Translations under genes and position numbers: made by a program
Shown: in pieces, positions 43,803 to 52,506 of the stretch
Numbering within the stretch: position 1 is the first letter of the stretch
How the letters are laid out: every line of letters starts with the position of its first letter
Notes under the pieces: generated by a model
Told to the model about the DNA's origin: nothing
Databases searched by the model: none
The model's input: the letters and a program-made list of their open reading frames with translations, nothing else
Origin: Rhodococcus koreensis
GTDB taxonomy: Bacteria > Actinomycetota > Actinomycetes > Mycobacteriales > Mycobacteriaceae
Reading direction: 5' to 3'
Assembly: GCF_900105905.1 (NCBI RefSeq)
Contig: NZ_FNSV01000005.1
Coordinates: forward strand, 2,542,001 to 2,606,000
Length of the DNA: 64,000 nucleotides

Positions 43803-44305
43803 CCGTCCTCTTCACACTTCGCGATCAACGTCGCGAGCCTCCCCTCTCCGATTGCCGCCATGTGGCGTTGTGCAACCACCAACTCGTCGGGCCGGCCGTT
43901 GGTCACCCTTTCGTCGATATCCGCCAGGATCCGGTCGAGAGTGAGCCCCTTCGCCGCGATGACCACGGGAAAGCCGAACCGAGCGCGATACCGGGACTCC
44001 CTCTCACGCAGCACGGCGAGTCTCCCGGCCGAGCTGGCGACGAGTGCACAGTGCTCGGCTGCGGCATGGGCCGAGTCTGGTGGGTCCGAAAGCGGAAGAT
44101 AGCTCTCCAGCGCCATCGCGACGTCCTCGGACGTCATGGAATTCCACGCTTCCCCGGCCGCAGCAAGCAGGTCCGCACGGTCGACGTAGGGGCGTGCGGA
44201 CAGCACCGCGGTTGCCCAGGTCCGCGACGGCGTGCAGATCAATAGTTCTTTCTCCAGAGCGGACTCGTCCAGGGCGTTGAGCGTCACGACGGCAATGTCA
44301 GGCAT
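43799..44305 (-). CDS. OHCU decarboxylase-like protein without the HPRIG motif
   Basis: The 168-residue helical protein matches the OHCU (2-oxo-4-hydroxy-4-carboxy-5-ureidoimidazoline) decarboxylase family in CTPSRTWATAVLSARPY, LLAAAGEAWNSM, YRARFGFPVVIAAKG and ILADIDERVTNGRPDELVV. In true UraD enzymes of purine breakdown the catalytic His lies in HPRIG; the matching residues 66-74 here read LESYLPLSD, so that His is missing. A Glu at residue 84 in AEHCAL may correspond to the second catalytic residue. It probably acts on another substrate or has lost catalysis. It overlaps its upstream neighbour by 8 bases and its downstream neighbour by 4. Confidence 0.72.
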   Translation of the reverse strand: MPDIAVVTLNALDESALEKELLICTPSRTWATAVLSARPYVDRADLLAAAGEAWNSMTSEDVAMALESYLPLSDPPDSAHAAAEHCALVASSAGRLAVLRERESRYRARFGFPVVIAAKGLTLDRILADIDERVTNGRPDELVVAQRHMAAIGEGRLATLIAKCEEDG

Positions 44306-45596
44306 GTGCGCTCGCGCGCCGATAGAGCGCGAGGCTTTCCTCCGCCACGCGGGACGCGTCCCCGGCGCTCAACCACCGCGGATAGGACGTCACCGCGGCC
44401 ACTGCGTCGTCCAGCGAGCTGCGGACGAACGCGATCTCCTCCGCGTCCGCATCGAGTCCGAGCGACTGCAGCAGCACCTCCGCCATCCGAGCAGTGGTCA
44501 GGCTGTCCCACACCCACTCCTGCCGACCGCCCACCACTGCGGGGCTCACGCACGACGAGACGGGCGGGAACACGTCCGGTCCCCCGGTGATCGCAGCGAT
44601 GACGTCACCGGGCATGTGCTTGAGGTGGGCATATCCTCCGACCACCGGCTTGAGGGGCGGCAGGCTCACCGAACTTTCCGACGCCACGAGTTGCGCCAGG
44701 GACGTCAGCTGTTCGACGTGGATCCCCGTGTCGACGCCGTAGAGAACTTCGAGACCGAGAACCACCTCCTCGAGCGCGGCGAAGCCGGCACGGTAGGACA
44801 TTCCGGACACCGACACGTCCGGGCTCGCGCCTGCCGTCGCGGCCGCGACGGCCGTGGCGGTGCCGAGGCCGAAGTCGTCGTGCACATGCATGGTGATCGG
44901 CACGTCCTCGACCAGGCGCTCCCGGAACGTCCGGACGAACAGTTTCATCGCTTCGGGGCCGAGACTGCTGGTCGAGTCCATCAGATCGAGACGCCGCGCA
45001 CCGAGCGCGACGGCGACGTTGGAGGCTGCCACCAGATCGTCGAAGTCGCGGCGGCCCACGTTGGCGAGCGTGATCGTGGCGTCGCCACCCAGCTCACGCA
45101 CGTACTCGAAGAACTTCTCGAGATCGCGGTACTGACGTGACCGGGCGGGGGCCGAGGGTGCCGGGACGATGCCCGGCGCGAACGTGCGCACTCCCCATTC
45201 GTGCAGTTGATCGACGGTTTCCTTCATGCCGACCTGCTGGTAGTTCTCTCCGTCCGACAGCAGGGTGTCGGCGTACACATTGAGCCGGAATCCGAAGTCC
45301 CGGGCGGCGACGGCACGAACGAGCGCCGCTTCGCGCGGCAGCGGTGACGCTCCGCCACCCCAGTTGATGTTGATGCTTTCCTCCCGGATTCCCGCCGCAC
45401 CGAGCGCCGCCGCGATCCGGACGAATCCGTCCATCGACGTGGTTGCGCCCGCGGTGAAAAGCGTCTTCCGCAGGGTGCTGTCGATCAGCGCGAACGGTGA
45501 AGGCCAGTCGAACTGCGCCTGGACGGTGGCGTCGAAGTTGAACGGGCTGACCCAGTGACTGCCTTCGACGAGGTGGGAGCGCTCAGGATTGATCAT
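44298..45596 (-). CDS. HMG-CoA lyase/homocitrate synthase-like (DRE-TIM) enzyme
   Basis: The 432-residue protein has the DRE-TIM metallolyase signatures: LIDSTLRKTLFTAGAT at the first strand with the Asp and Arg of the family, and HVHDDFGLGTATAVAAA with the two metal-binding His. Members make or break carbon-carbon bonds next to a carbonyl using a divalent metal. It lacks the clear C-terminal Leu-regulatory domain of isopropylmalate synthases, so a lyase or a simple condensing enzyme fits better. ATG at 45596 overlaps the upstream amidohydrolase by 14 bases. In this operon it could split an organic acid released after ring opening and deamination. Confidence 0.75.
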   Translation of the reverse strand: MINPERSHLVEGSHWVSPFNFDATVQAQFDWPSPFALIDSTLRKTLFTAGATTSMDGFVRIAAALGAAGIREESININWGGGASPLPREAALVRAVAARDFGFRLNVYADTLLSDGENYQQVGMKETVDQLHEWGVRTFAPGIVPAPSAPARSRQYRDLEKFFEYVRELGGDATITLANVGRRDFDDLVAASNVAVALGARRLDLMDSTSSLGPEAMKLFVRTFRERLVEDVPITMHVHDDFGLGTATAVAAATAGASPDVSVSGMSYRAGFAALEEVVLGLEVLYGVDTGIHVEQLTSLAQLVASESSVSLPPLKPVVGGYAHLKHMPGDVIAAITGGPDVFPPVSSCVSPAVVGGRQEWVWDSLTTARMAEVLLQSLGLDADAEEIAFVRSSLDDAVAAVTSYPRWLSAGDASRVAEESLALYRRASAHA

Positions 45597-47085
45597 GCGA
45601 ATACCTCTTCGGTGTTGTGGTTTTCGTGATGTCGGGGAAGGTCGGAGGGAACAGTTCGGCCGGTGGTCTGCGTCGGTGGTCGCGTTCGCTGTATGCCGCC
45701 CTCATGCGTTCGAACAGGGCCTGCGCGCGAGCCTGCAGCCGCGACTGGTCGGCACCGAGGACGACGCCGTCGACCATGACGGTGCGGCCTGCGACCACCG
45801 TCCGGCGGACGTCGCGGGCCGATCCGTTCATCGTGAGGGTGCGGAGCGGATCGTCGCGTACCCCCATGGCGAAGTCGGCGAGATCGACCACGATGAAGTC
45901 GGCACTCGCTCCGGGCTGCAGGCGGCCCAGATCGGTTCTGCCGAGGGCACGAGCACCGCCGAGCGTCGCCGAACGGAGGTAGTCGGCTGTGGCACCCGCC
46001 GCGAGTGACCTGTCGGCGAGTTTGGCGAGATGGGTGCCGTAGTCGATGCCGCGGACGAGGTCCGGGGGGAATGAGTCGGTTCCGAGGGCGATGTGGACAC
46101 CGGCCGTTCGATACCGGTCGTACGAGTCCAGCACGGCTCCGTACCGAATGGATGTCATCGGGCAATGCACGATGGTGACACCCGCCTCGGCGAGTCGGCG
46201 CAGGTCGGCCTGCCGCCCGCCACCGCCCGGCGCGCCGAGATGAATGCCGTGGGGCACCAGCAGACGCGTCGCCAGGAGTCCGGACGCTTCGAGGAGTTCG
46301 ACGGGGCGCATCCCGTACCACTCGTCGAGCAGCGCCAACTCCACCCCACCCTGCATGCAGTGCAGTCGCACCACGGCGTCGCGGGCAAGCGCCAGCTGTG
46401 CGGTCGCTGCCATCAGTTCCCTTGTCAGGGTCTCGATCCTGCAGGGCAGGAGAGCGCCGTGTACGAGATCGCCGCCGTGGTCGGCGGCATAGTCGAGAAA
46501 GCGCTCGGCATCTCGGAGCCCGGCTCGGCCTCGTTCCTCGTCGAACAGCACTGTCCGACGTCCACCGTCGACGACGTTGACGCCGGACCGGTAGGCGGGG
46601 CCGAGATATCCACGAATTCCGAGACGCTCCGCGATCCGCGCGACCTCGACCATGTCGTCACAGGTCTCCGCCCAACTGCTGTGGGTCTCGGAGGCGATCG
46701 GCATGAAGGTGGTGACGCCGTGCCGAAGAAGCTGCGACAGAGCATATTCGCGGATGACGGCACGCTCGGGTACGTCGAACACGTCGCGCCGCCGCGATCG
46801 GAAGTAGTCGGCCGACCACTGATGCCCGAGTGCCAGATCGGGTGTCGCCCAGGAATCGAGCAGCGCGTGATCGATGTCTGCCAGCGCATCGAGGTCGATG
46901 AATCCCGGCATGATCAGAGCGTCGCCGCAGTCGATCGTCTCGTCGACCGGGCCGTCCCATCCCCGTCCCGCGTGCAGAATCCGCGCGCCCCGATAGACGA
47001 TCTCCCCGTCGGAGACGAGAATGTGATCATCGTCGCGATGGGCCAGGACGTGGGCCGCAGTCATCCTGACCACCGGTTCCGTCAT
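45583..47085 (-). CDS. Amidohydrolase-superfamily protein lacking the HxH motif
   Basis: The 500-residue protein has the composite beta-sandwich and TIM barrel of amidohydrolases. Expected metal ligands on later strands are present: LHCMQGG, VPHGIHLGAP and GTDSFPPD. On strand 1, however, the usual PGFxxxHxH reads MPGFIDLDALADIDH, with Asp64-Leu65-Asp66 in place of HxH. The metal site is therefore unusual or degenerate. Its closest general relatives are the AtzB/TrzN/guanine-deaminase type. ATG at 47085 overlaps the upstream amidohydrolase stop (ATGA). The frame is open far upstream, but the conserved protein and coupling fix the start. Confidence 0.78.
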   Translation of the reverse strand: MTEPVVRMTAAHVLAHRDDDHILVSDGEIVYRGARILHAGRGWDGPVDETIDCGDALIMPGFIDLDALADIDHALLDSWATPDLALGHQWSADYFRSRRRDVFDVPERAVIREYALSQLLRHGVTTFMPIASETHSSWAETCDDMVEVARIAERLGIRGYLGPAYRSGVNVVDGGRRTVLFDEERGRAGLRDAERFLDYAADHGGDLVHGALLPCRIETLTRELMAATAQLALARDAVVRLHCMQGGVELALLDEWYGMRPVELLEASGLLATRLLVPHGIHLGAPGGGGRQADLRRLAEAGVTIVHCPMTSIRYGAVLDSYDRYRTAGVHIALGTDSFPPDLVRGIDYGTHLAKLADRSLAAGATADYLRSATLGGARALGRTDLGRLQPGASADFIVVDLADFAMGVRDDPLRTLTMNGSARDVRRTVVAGRTVMVDGVVLGADQSRLQARAQALFERMRAAYSERDHRRRPPAELFPPTFPDITKTTTPKRYSHDQS

Positions 47086-48545
47086 GGCACGGTCACCTCG
47101 ATCGGCTCGTCGAATTCGCGCCTGTTGCTTCGCCATCCGGGATCGGTGAGGTGGTGCGCCAGGCCGGCACGTTCGACGAGCAGTCGGGCGTGCCGGTCTC
47201 CCTCGTCCAGTGCTGCCGTCTCGTCGACGCCGCACACGGTGCGGTCTTCCATGACGACCGTTCCCCCGACGATCACCGTGTGCACGTCGGCTCCGGTCGC
47301 CTCGTAGACGAGGCGGTGCACCGGCATCCAGTTGGGTACGAGATGCGGCTTGCGCATGTCGAGAATCGCGAGATCGGCGCGTTTGCCCACTTCGATGGAT
47401 CCGATGACGTCGGACATCCCGAGGACCGCGGCCGCATCGATCGTGATCATCTCGAGCAAACGGCCCGGTGGCAGCAGGTAGGGATCGTCGGCGAGAAGCT
47501 GATTGGCGGCCTGCACGGCGCGCGCGGCCTGCAGGAGGTCGAACGGACGCCGCGGCGACGACCCGTCGGTGGTGACCGCAACGGTGATGCCTGCCTGCAG
47601 CATCTGAGGAACCGGCGCACGTCCTCCCGGCGCATGCCCCACGGACGTCCCGGTCTCCGCCAGGATCGCGACCTCCTCGGCAGACAAGCCCGTGCAATGT
47701 TGCAGGTGGACGTCCGGCCCGAGGAGCGCATACTCCCGGTCCTTCGCCGCGAGCCGCACCATGCCACCGAACGCATCCGAGTGGATGCGGACACCCCAGT
47801 GCTCCGCTGCTTCCCTGATCCGGCGCGCCTGGTAGCGATCGCCTTCGGTGAGATTGGTGGCAACGTCGGGTCGCGACGGGTGGGACGGATCGACCGAGGG
47901 GACGATCGTGAAGGGTGTCAGGAACACAGACGTGAGATCGCCCTCGTAGCCGTCGACCGTCTCGATCACCGATTCCGCGCCGGACAGCATCTCGTCGAAT
48001 CCGACCTCGCGTCGCCGGGGAACTCCGCCGGACCAGTCCGTGACCGGATGGGGCAGCGGCAAACCCGCCGGCCCGACACACACCACGTCGCGTATTCCGA
48101 CCTCTCGGTAGGCGCGCGCGTGAGCCAGCGAGATCTCGGGATCGTCACTGCGGGGGCGGGATCCCATGACGCTGACGCCGCACGTCACTCCGGCGCGAAC
48201 GCGTTCGAGCGCGGACACCAGTCCGTCGTGATACCAGTACTCCGGTGTCGTCGCGTGGAAGTACGCAGGTGTGACGGTTCGCATCCAGAATGTCGGGCTG
48301 TCACATCCCAGCGTCTTGATCAGCGAGTGGCCGGCGTGTCCGTGGGCGTCGACGAGCCCGGGAATCACCAGTTTGCCCCGGCAATCGATTCGGCGGACGG
48401 ACCGATCCGTGACGGAGAGGAGCGCCTCGCTGTCACCGACCACGCTGATGAGGCCACCGTCGATCAGGACGGCGCCGTCGTCGATGATCCGGCGTTCACG
48501 GTCCACTGTCACGATCGTGGCTCCGTACAACAACATCGCGCTCAT
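47082..48545 (-). CDS. Amidohydrolase (AtzB/TrzN/deaminase-like), complete metal site
   Basis: This 487-residue protein has a canonical mononuclear amidohydrolase site: PGLVDAHGH (His68, His70), RIHSDAF, LQHCTGL and TTDGSS. It belongs to the deaminase/chlorohydrolase group that removes amino or other groups from N-heterocycles such as guanine, 8-oxoguanine or s-triazines. ATG at 48545 overlaps the previous stop (ATGA). It lies directly before a paralogous amidohydrolase with an altered site, so the two could act in sequence or as partners. The heterocyclic nature of the operon substrate is inferred mainly from this enzyme. Confidence 0.82.
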   Translation of the reverse strand: MSAMLLYGATIVTVDRERRIIDDGAVLIDGGLISVVGDSEALLSVTDRSVRRIDCRGKLVIPGLVDAHGHAGHSLIKTLGCDSPTFWMRTVTPAYFHATTPEYWYHDGLVSALERVRAGVTCGVSVMGSRPRSDDPEISLAHARAYREVGIRDVVCVGPAGLPLPHPVTDWSGGVPRRREVGFDEMLSGAESVIETVDGYEGDLTSVFLTPFTIVPSVDPSHPSRPDVATNLTEGDRYQARRIREAAEHWGVRIHSDAFGGMVRLAAKDREYALLGPDVHLQHCTGLSAEEVAILAETGTSVGHAPGGRAPVPQMLQAGITVAVTTDGSSPRRPFDLLQAARAVQAANQLLADDPYLLPPGRLLEMITIDAAAVLGMSDVIGSIEVGKRADLAILDMRKPHLVPNWMPVHRLVYEATGADVHTVIVGGTVVMEDRTVCGVDETAALDEGDRHARLLVERAGLAHHLTDPGWRSNRREFDEPIEVTVP

Positions 48546-49522
48546 GCCGCCGTCCCGCGCGTCATCGTTGCCAGTTCGGACAGCGCAGCCTGCAGTCGCG
48601 GCGCCGTGGCCGTCACCGGAGGCCGGTCGGGCCGCGCCCTGGACGACAGGATCGAGAGTTCTCTCAGCGAGACGTCGCTGTTCTGCAGAAGCCACCGTTC
48701 GTCACACACCGGCATCTCGAACTCTCCGCGGTGCAGGTCGACGAGGACCGGCGCTCTGGAGCCTGCGCCGTCGAGGATGCGGAAGATCGCTCCCCAGTCG
48801 ATGTCGCCCTGACCGCCCGGGCACAACCGTCGTGCGAGACCGCGACCGGTGAAGGTGATCCACGCGTCGTCGTAGTGAATCCGGCCGACGTGCGGTGCGA
48901 GCCGGGCGGTCGCGAGCTCCGGATCCTCGCCTCTCACTGGCAGATTGACCGGGTCGAGCGCCACCGCCAGATGATCGGAGCCGACGGCGTCGACGAGCGC
49001 GAGGATTTCGTGTGACGTGATCTCCTCGTGCGTTTTGACCGCGAGTTTCAGACTCAGGTCGGTGAGCACCGGGGCAAGGTTCCGATACAACTGCGCCGTG
49101 GCGTCGAGTTGCTCCGGCCACCCGACCGACGCGTCATAGCGGTCGTCCAGCGTACCCACGACGATCTGGACGTAGTCGGTGTCGAGTTCCCCGATCGCCC
49201 TCAACGCCTTGCTCAGTCCCGCAACCAGATCGCCCCGACCCGCCTCGCGGAATCGTGTGGTCCGTTCGGCATGCCCTGCGGATACCATTCCCAGCGCGCA
49301 GCTCAGCCGAACACCGAGTGAACGTCCGTAATCGGCGAGTGCCCGGAAGGCGGTCGGATCGAGTGCGGGCGAAATCACGAAAGGCGAAGCGAACTCCACG
49401 TGCCGCAGACCGAGACCCGACGCCGTGCGGATGGTCTCCCGCGGGGTCGATTCCTCGCCCAGCGCACGCGCGCACGCACCGAGTTCCCGGACAACCGTGC
49501 CGACGCCGTCGCCGATGGTCAC
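48542..49522 (-). CDS. Xylose-isomerase-like TIM-barrel enzyme A
   Basis: The 326-residue protein is of the sugar phosphate isomerase/epimerase (AP endonuclease 2) family. Likely metal ligands appear in order: Glu in VKTHEEITSHE, Asp in VALDPVNLP, His in RIHYDDAW and Glu in HRGEFEMP. It is a paralogue of the enzyme encoded just upstream, with the same THEEITS block. Members act as isomerases, epimerases or dehydratases on sugar-like or keto-acid substrates; the reaction here is unknown. GTG at 49522 overlaps the previous stop (GTGA). Confidence 0.78.
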   Translation of the reverse strand: MTIGDGVGTVVRELGACARALGEESTPRETIRTASGLGLRHVEFASPFVISPALDPTAFRALADYGRSLGVRLSCALGMVSAGHAERTTRFREAGRGDLVAGLSKALRAIGELDTDYVQIVVGTLDDRYDASVGWPEQLDATAQLYRNLAPVLTDLSLKLAVKTHEEITSHEILALVDAVGSDHLAVALDPVNLPVRGEDPELATARLAPHVGRIHYDDAWITFTGRGLARRLCPGGQGDIDWGAIFRILDGAGSRAPVLVDLHRGEFEMPVCDERWLLQNSDVSLRELSILSSRARPDRPPVTATAPRLQAALSELATMTRGTAA

Positions 49523-50628
49523 CGCGCCGACTCCGCGAGATCGCCTGCCTTCGTGATCGATTCGACGGGAAGATCGTATTCCGCGCACACGCTTCGCACG
49601 TGATCCGCACTGGACCTGATGTACGACACCGTCTCCGCATAGCCGTACGGCTGCGCGGCGTAGGCGGCGTTGTCGATCCGTTCTCCCGACCGGAGCTGCC
49701 GGTCGTACGACTGCACCATGTCCAGGTACGCCGCCATCTCCTGGACCGTCAGATCGGGATGGCCGTCGAGGAATTCGGGATCGAACGCCTCGATGAGCAT
49801 CGTCCGCCGGGGACGGGGCAGGTCGTCGAGCGACTCGTCGTTCTCGATCGTCAGATTGAGAGCCGGATTCGCCGCCGCGAGTATCGGCAGAATGCGATGG
49901 AAGTCGACGACGCCGGTGCCGCACGGGCGCATCTGGTAGGCGAGACCGCCCTCCGTGTAGGTGATCGCGGCGTCCTTGATGTGCGTCTGACGCACGTACG
50001 GCGCCAGCCGTTCGGCCGCCCAGACAGGATGTTCGAGGCGTTGGAGCACGTTCGCGGTGTCGAACACGACCCCCACCACATCCGAGCCGACCGCCTCCAC
50101 CAGCCGGACGAGTTCGAACGACGTGATCTCCTCGTGTGTTTCCAGGTTGAGGTGGATTCCGAGGTCTCGTGCGATCGGAGCCAGTGTTCCGAGAAAACGC
50201 GCCGTTGCGTCCAGCTGTTCCGTCCACGTCACGTCGGTGCGGAAGCGGTCGTATGCCCAGCGGCCGCTGTACACCGACTTGTAGTTCGCGGTGGCCACCC
50301 ACAGCTCACGGCAATCGATGGCGGCGCACGCTTCCATCATCCGGCGGAAGCCGAGGACGATATCGCCGTCGCCGACGGCGCGCAGCTCCGGCGCCTCCGG
50401 GTTCGCATAGGGATTGACCTTGCCCAGACCGGTCTCCAGATACATACCCAGTTCGTCTGCCTTGGATCGGATGTCGCGCAATTCGCCGGCATCCAGGGCC
50501 GGACTCATATCGAGCACCGTCCGGAAGAACAAGCCGGCCATACCGAGTTCGTCGGCGTGTTCGAGGCTGTTCACGGGACCCCGAGCACGGCTCTCGGGAA
50601 TCTTGCGTCCGTCTACACCAATTCGCAT
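49519..50628 (-). CDS. Xylose-isomerase-like TIM-barrel enzyme B
   Basis: The 369-residue enzyme shares the fold and the metal-ligand order of its neighbour: Glu in LETHEEITSFE, Asp in VFDTANVL, His in QTHIKDAAI and Glu in TIENDESLD. It has a C-terminal extension of about 100 residues with DPEFLDGHPDLT and a helical end. Two such enzymes in one operon suggest successive isomerisation steps or a heteromer. It begins 58 bases after the ABC ATPase gene, the longest gap in the operon, and may have its own weak promoter there. Confidence 0.78.
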   Translation of the reverse strand: MRIGVDGRKIPESRARGPVNSLEHADELGMAGLFFRTVLDMSPALDAGELRDIRSKADELGMYLETGLGKVNPYANPEAPELRAVGDGDIVLGFRRMMEACAAIDCRELWVATANYKSVYSGRWAYDRFRTDVTWTEQLDATARFLGTLAPIARDLGIHLNLETHEEITSFELVRLVEAVGSDVVGVVFDTANVLQRLEHPVWAAERLAPYVRQTHIKDAAITYTEGGLAYQMRPCGTGVVDFHRILPILAAANPALNLTIENDESLDDLPRPRRTMLIEAFDPEFLDGHPDLTVQEMAAYLDMVQSYDRQLRSGERIDNAAYAAQPYGYAETVSYIRSSADHVRSVCAEYDLPVESITKAGDLAESAR

Positions 50629-50686
50629 ATCTACCTACTTCCGTCAGGGATGATCGATGAGATGAAAGGCCGGGGCTCGACGGCCC

Positions 50687-51514
50687 TCACGGCAGAGTCA
50701 GGACGCCGCCGGGGATGGTTCGCCCGGCGCGGGCCGCAACCGGGTCCGGGATCGGCACCGCCTCGAGTAGTTCGCGTGTGTATCGGTGACGTGGAGTGGA
50801 GAACACCTGTCGGGTGGGCCCTTCCTCCACCACCACGCCGGACCGAAGAACCGCCACCCGAGAACAGAGTTGCTGCACGATCGCGAGATCGTGCGCGATG
50901 AACAAGATCGTCACCCCGAGGTCCTCGTGCAGGGACGTCAGCAGATTGATCACCTGTGCCTGTACCGAGACGTCCAGGGCCGATACCGGTTCGTCGCACA
51001 CGAGCAACCTCGGGCGAAGGATCAGGGCGCGCGCGATGGCGATACGCTGCCGCTGCCCACCGGAGAACGTGGCCGGCAATCGACCCATCGCATCCGGGTC
51101 GAGACCCACCTCGATCAGGGTCTGCGCGACCCGCGCACGCCGGTCCGCGCGGGTACGGGCCAGGCGGTGGACGACGAGCCCCTCGCCGACGATCTGCTCC
51201 ACCGTCATCCGAGGGTTCAGGCTGGCGTACGGGTCCTGCGCGACCAACTGAACGTCGCGACGAAACCGGCGCAGGTCCCCGCCGCGGAGCGCATGGACGT
51301 CACGCCCGTCGAAGGTAACGGCCCCGGAGTCGGGTCGCTCGCGCCGGACGATGCACTTGACGAGCGTGGACTTGCCGGAACCCGATTCGCCGACCAGTCC
51401 GAACGTCCCGCCCTCGGGCACCGACAGGTATACGTCGTCGAGCGCCTTGCTTCCGCGGGATCCACCGAAAGTCTTGTTCAGAGCTCGGATATCGAGAAGA
51501 GGTGTTCCGTTCAT
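50687..51514 (-). CDS. Peptide/opine-type ABC transporter ATPase (DppF/OppF-like)
   Basis: The 275-residue ATPase has Walker A GESGSGKST, Q-loop VAQDPYASLNPRMT, signature FSGGQRQR, Walker B LLVCDEP and the H-loop in IAHDLAIV. The C-terminal VFSTPRHRYTRELLEAVP is the oligopeptide-transporter type. It should form a heterodimer with the ATPase encoded upstream, whose stop it overlaps by one base (TGATG). It lacks the Cys cluster of the OppF C-terminal iron-sulfur region seen in some relatives. Confidence 0.9.
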   Translation of the reverse strand: MNGTPLLDIRALNKTFGGSRGSKALDDVYLSVPEGGTFGLVGESGSGKSTLVKCIVRRERPDSGAVTFDGRDVHALRGGDLRRFRRDVQLVAQDPYASLNPRMTVEQIVGEGLVVHRLARTRADRRARVAQTLIEVGLDPDAMGRLPATFSGGQRQRIAIARALILRPRLLVCDEPVSALDVSVQAQVINLLTSLHEDLGVTILFIAHDLAIVQQLCSRVAVLRSGVVVEEGPTRQVFSTPRHRYTRELLEAVPIPDPVAARAGRTIPGGVLTLP

Positions 51515-52500
51515 CAGTTCCCACTTCCTTGATCGAGATGGCAGGCGCGGCGTCCACCGTCAGCGGTCGCCATCGTCGGTGGGGTTTCGCTCGCGCAGCG
51601 CTCCATCGCGACAGGGCATCGTGGGTGGAAGGGACAGCCGGGGGGCCGTAGCGCCGGTGACGGAGGCGCACCCGGAATGGTGGTCATCCTCGGGAGATGA
51701 ACATCCAGCCTCGGCACCGCGGCCAGCAGTCCTGCGGTGTAGGGGTGCAGAGGGTCCGCGAACAGTGCGCGGACCGGGCGATCCTCCACGATCCGCCCGG
51801 AGTACATCACCGCGACACGGTCGGCGAGTCCGGCGACGACCCCGAGGTCGTGCGTGATCAGCAGGAGTCCGAGTCCCCGTTCCCGGGTGACCTCGTCGAG
51901 CAGGTTCAGCACCTGCTGTTGCACTCGGACATCGAGCGCCGTCGTCGGTTCGTCGGCGATCAGAATCTCCGGCTCCCCGATGAGGGCCATCGCGAGGACT
52001 ACACGTTGCCGCATGCCCCCGGAGAATTCGTGCGGATAGGCGCCGAGCCGTTCGTGTGCACGCGCGACCCCGAGTTCGCTCAACACCTCGGCGGCCCGCC
52101 GCAGTGCGTCCTTCTTCCTGATCCCGCGTTGCCGCAGTGGCTCACTCACCTGTGCGCCGATCGACTGCAGCGGGTCGAGCGCGCCCATCGGGTCCTGGAA
52201 CACCATCCCGATGCGACTGCCCCGGATCGTGCTGAGGCGACGTTCGGTCTGCGCGAGGATCTCCGTGTCGCCCAGTCGAATCGAACCGCCGATCGTCAGT
52301 GAGCCGTCCAACCGCATCAGTGCGCGTGCCGTCACCGACTTTCCCGAACCCGATTCGCCTACCAGCGCCACGCGCTCGCCCGCCGCAACCGTGAGATCCA
52401 CGCCGTCCACCAACCGGACGGACGTGTCGCCCGGCTCCGTGTCGATGGTCAGCCCGGAGATCTGGAGGAGTGCGGTGCGCTGAACGATTTCTGTCGTCAT
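51514..52500 (-). CDS. Peptide/opine-type ABC transporter ATPase (DppD/OppD-like)
   Basis: The 328-residue ATPase has Walker A GESGSGKSVTAR, Q-loop VFQDPMGALDPL, signature FSGGMRQR, Walker B ILIADEPTTALD and H-loop ITHDLGVV. The C terminus carries the oligo-peptide transporter signature with PPGCPFHPRCPVAMERC, whose Cys residues can hold an iron-sulfur cluster. It lies 6 bases after the permease gene. Confidence 0.9.
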   Translation of the reverse strand: MTTEIVQRTALLQISGLTIDTEPGDTSVRLVDGVDLTVAAGERVALVGESGSGKSVTARALMRLDGSLTIGGSIRLGDTEILAQTERRLSTIRGSRIGMVFQDPMGALDPLQSIGAQVSEPLRQRGIRKKDALRRAAEVLSELGVARAHERLGAYPHEFSGGMRQRVVLAMALIGEPEILIADEPTTALDVRVQQQVLNLLDEVTRERGLGLLLITHDLGVVAGLADRVAVMYSGRIVEDRPVRALFADPLHPYTAGLLAAVPRLDVHLPRMTTIPGAPPSPALRPPGCPFHPRCPVAMERCASETPPTMATADGGRRACHLDQGSGN

Positions 52501-52506
52501 GATCGA

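Noticed and set aside
45589..48852. Plus-strand open frames opposite the amidohydrolase genes
   Set aside because: They mirror conserved minus-strand enzymes and have no start signals or domains.
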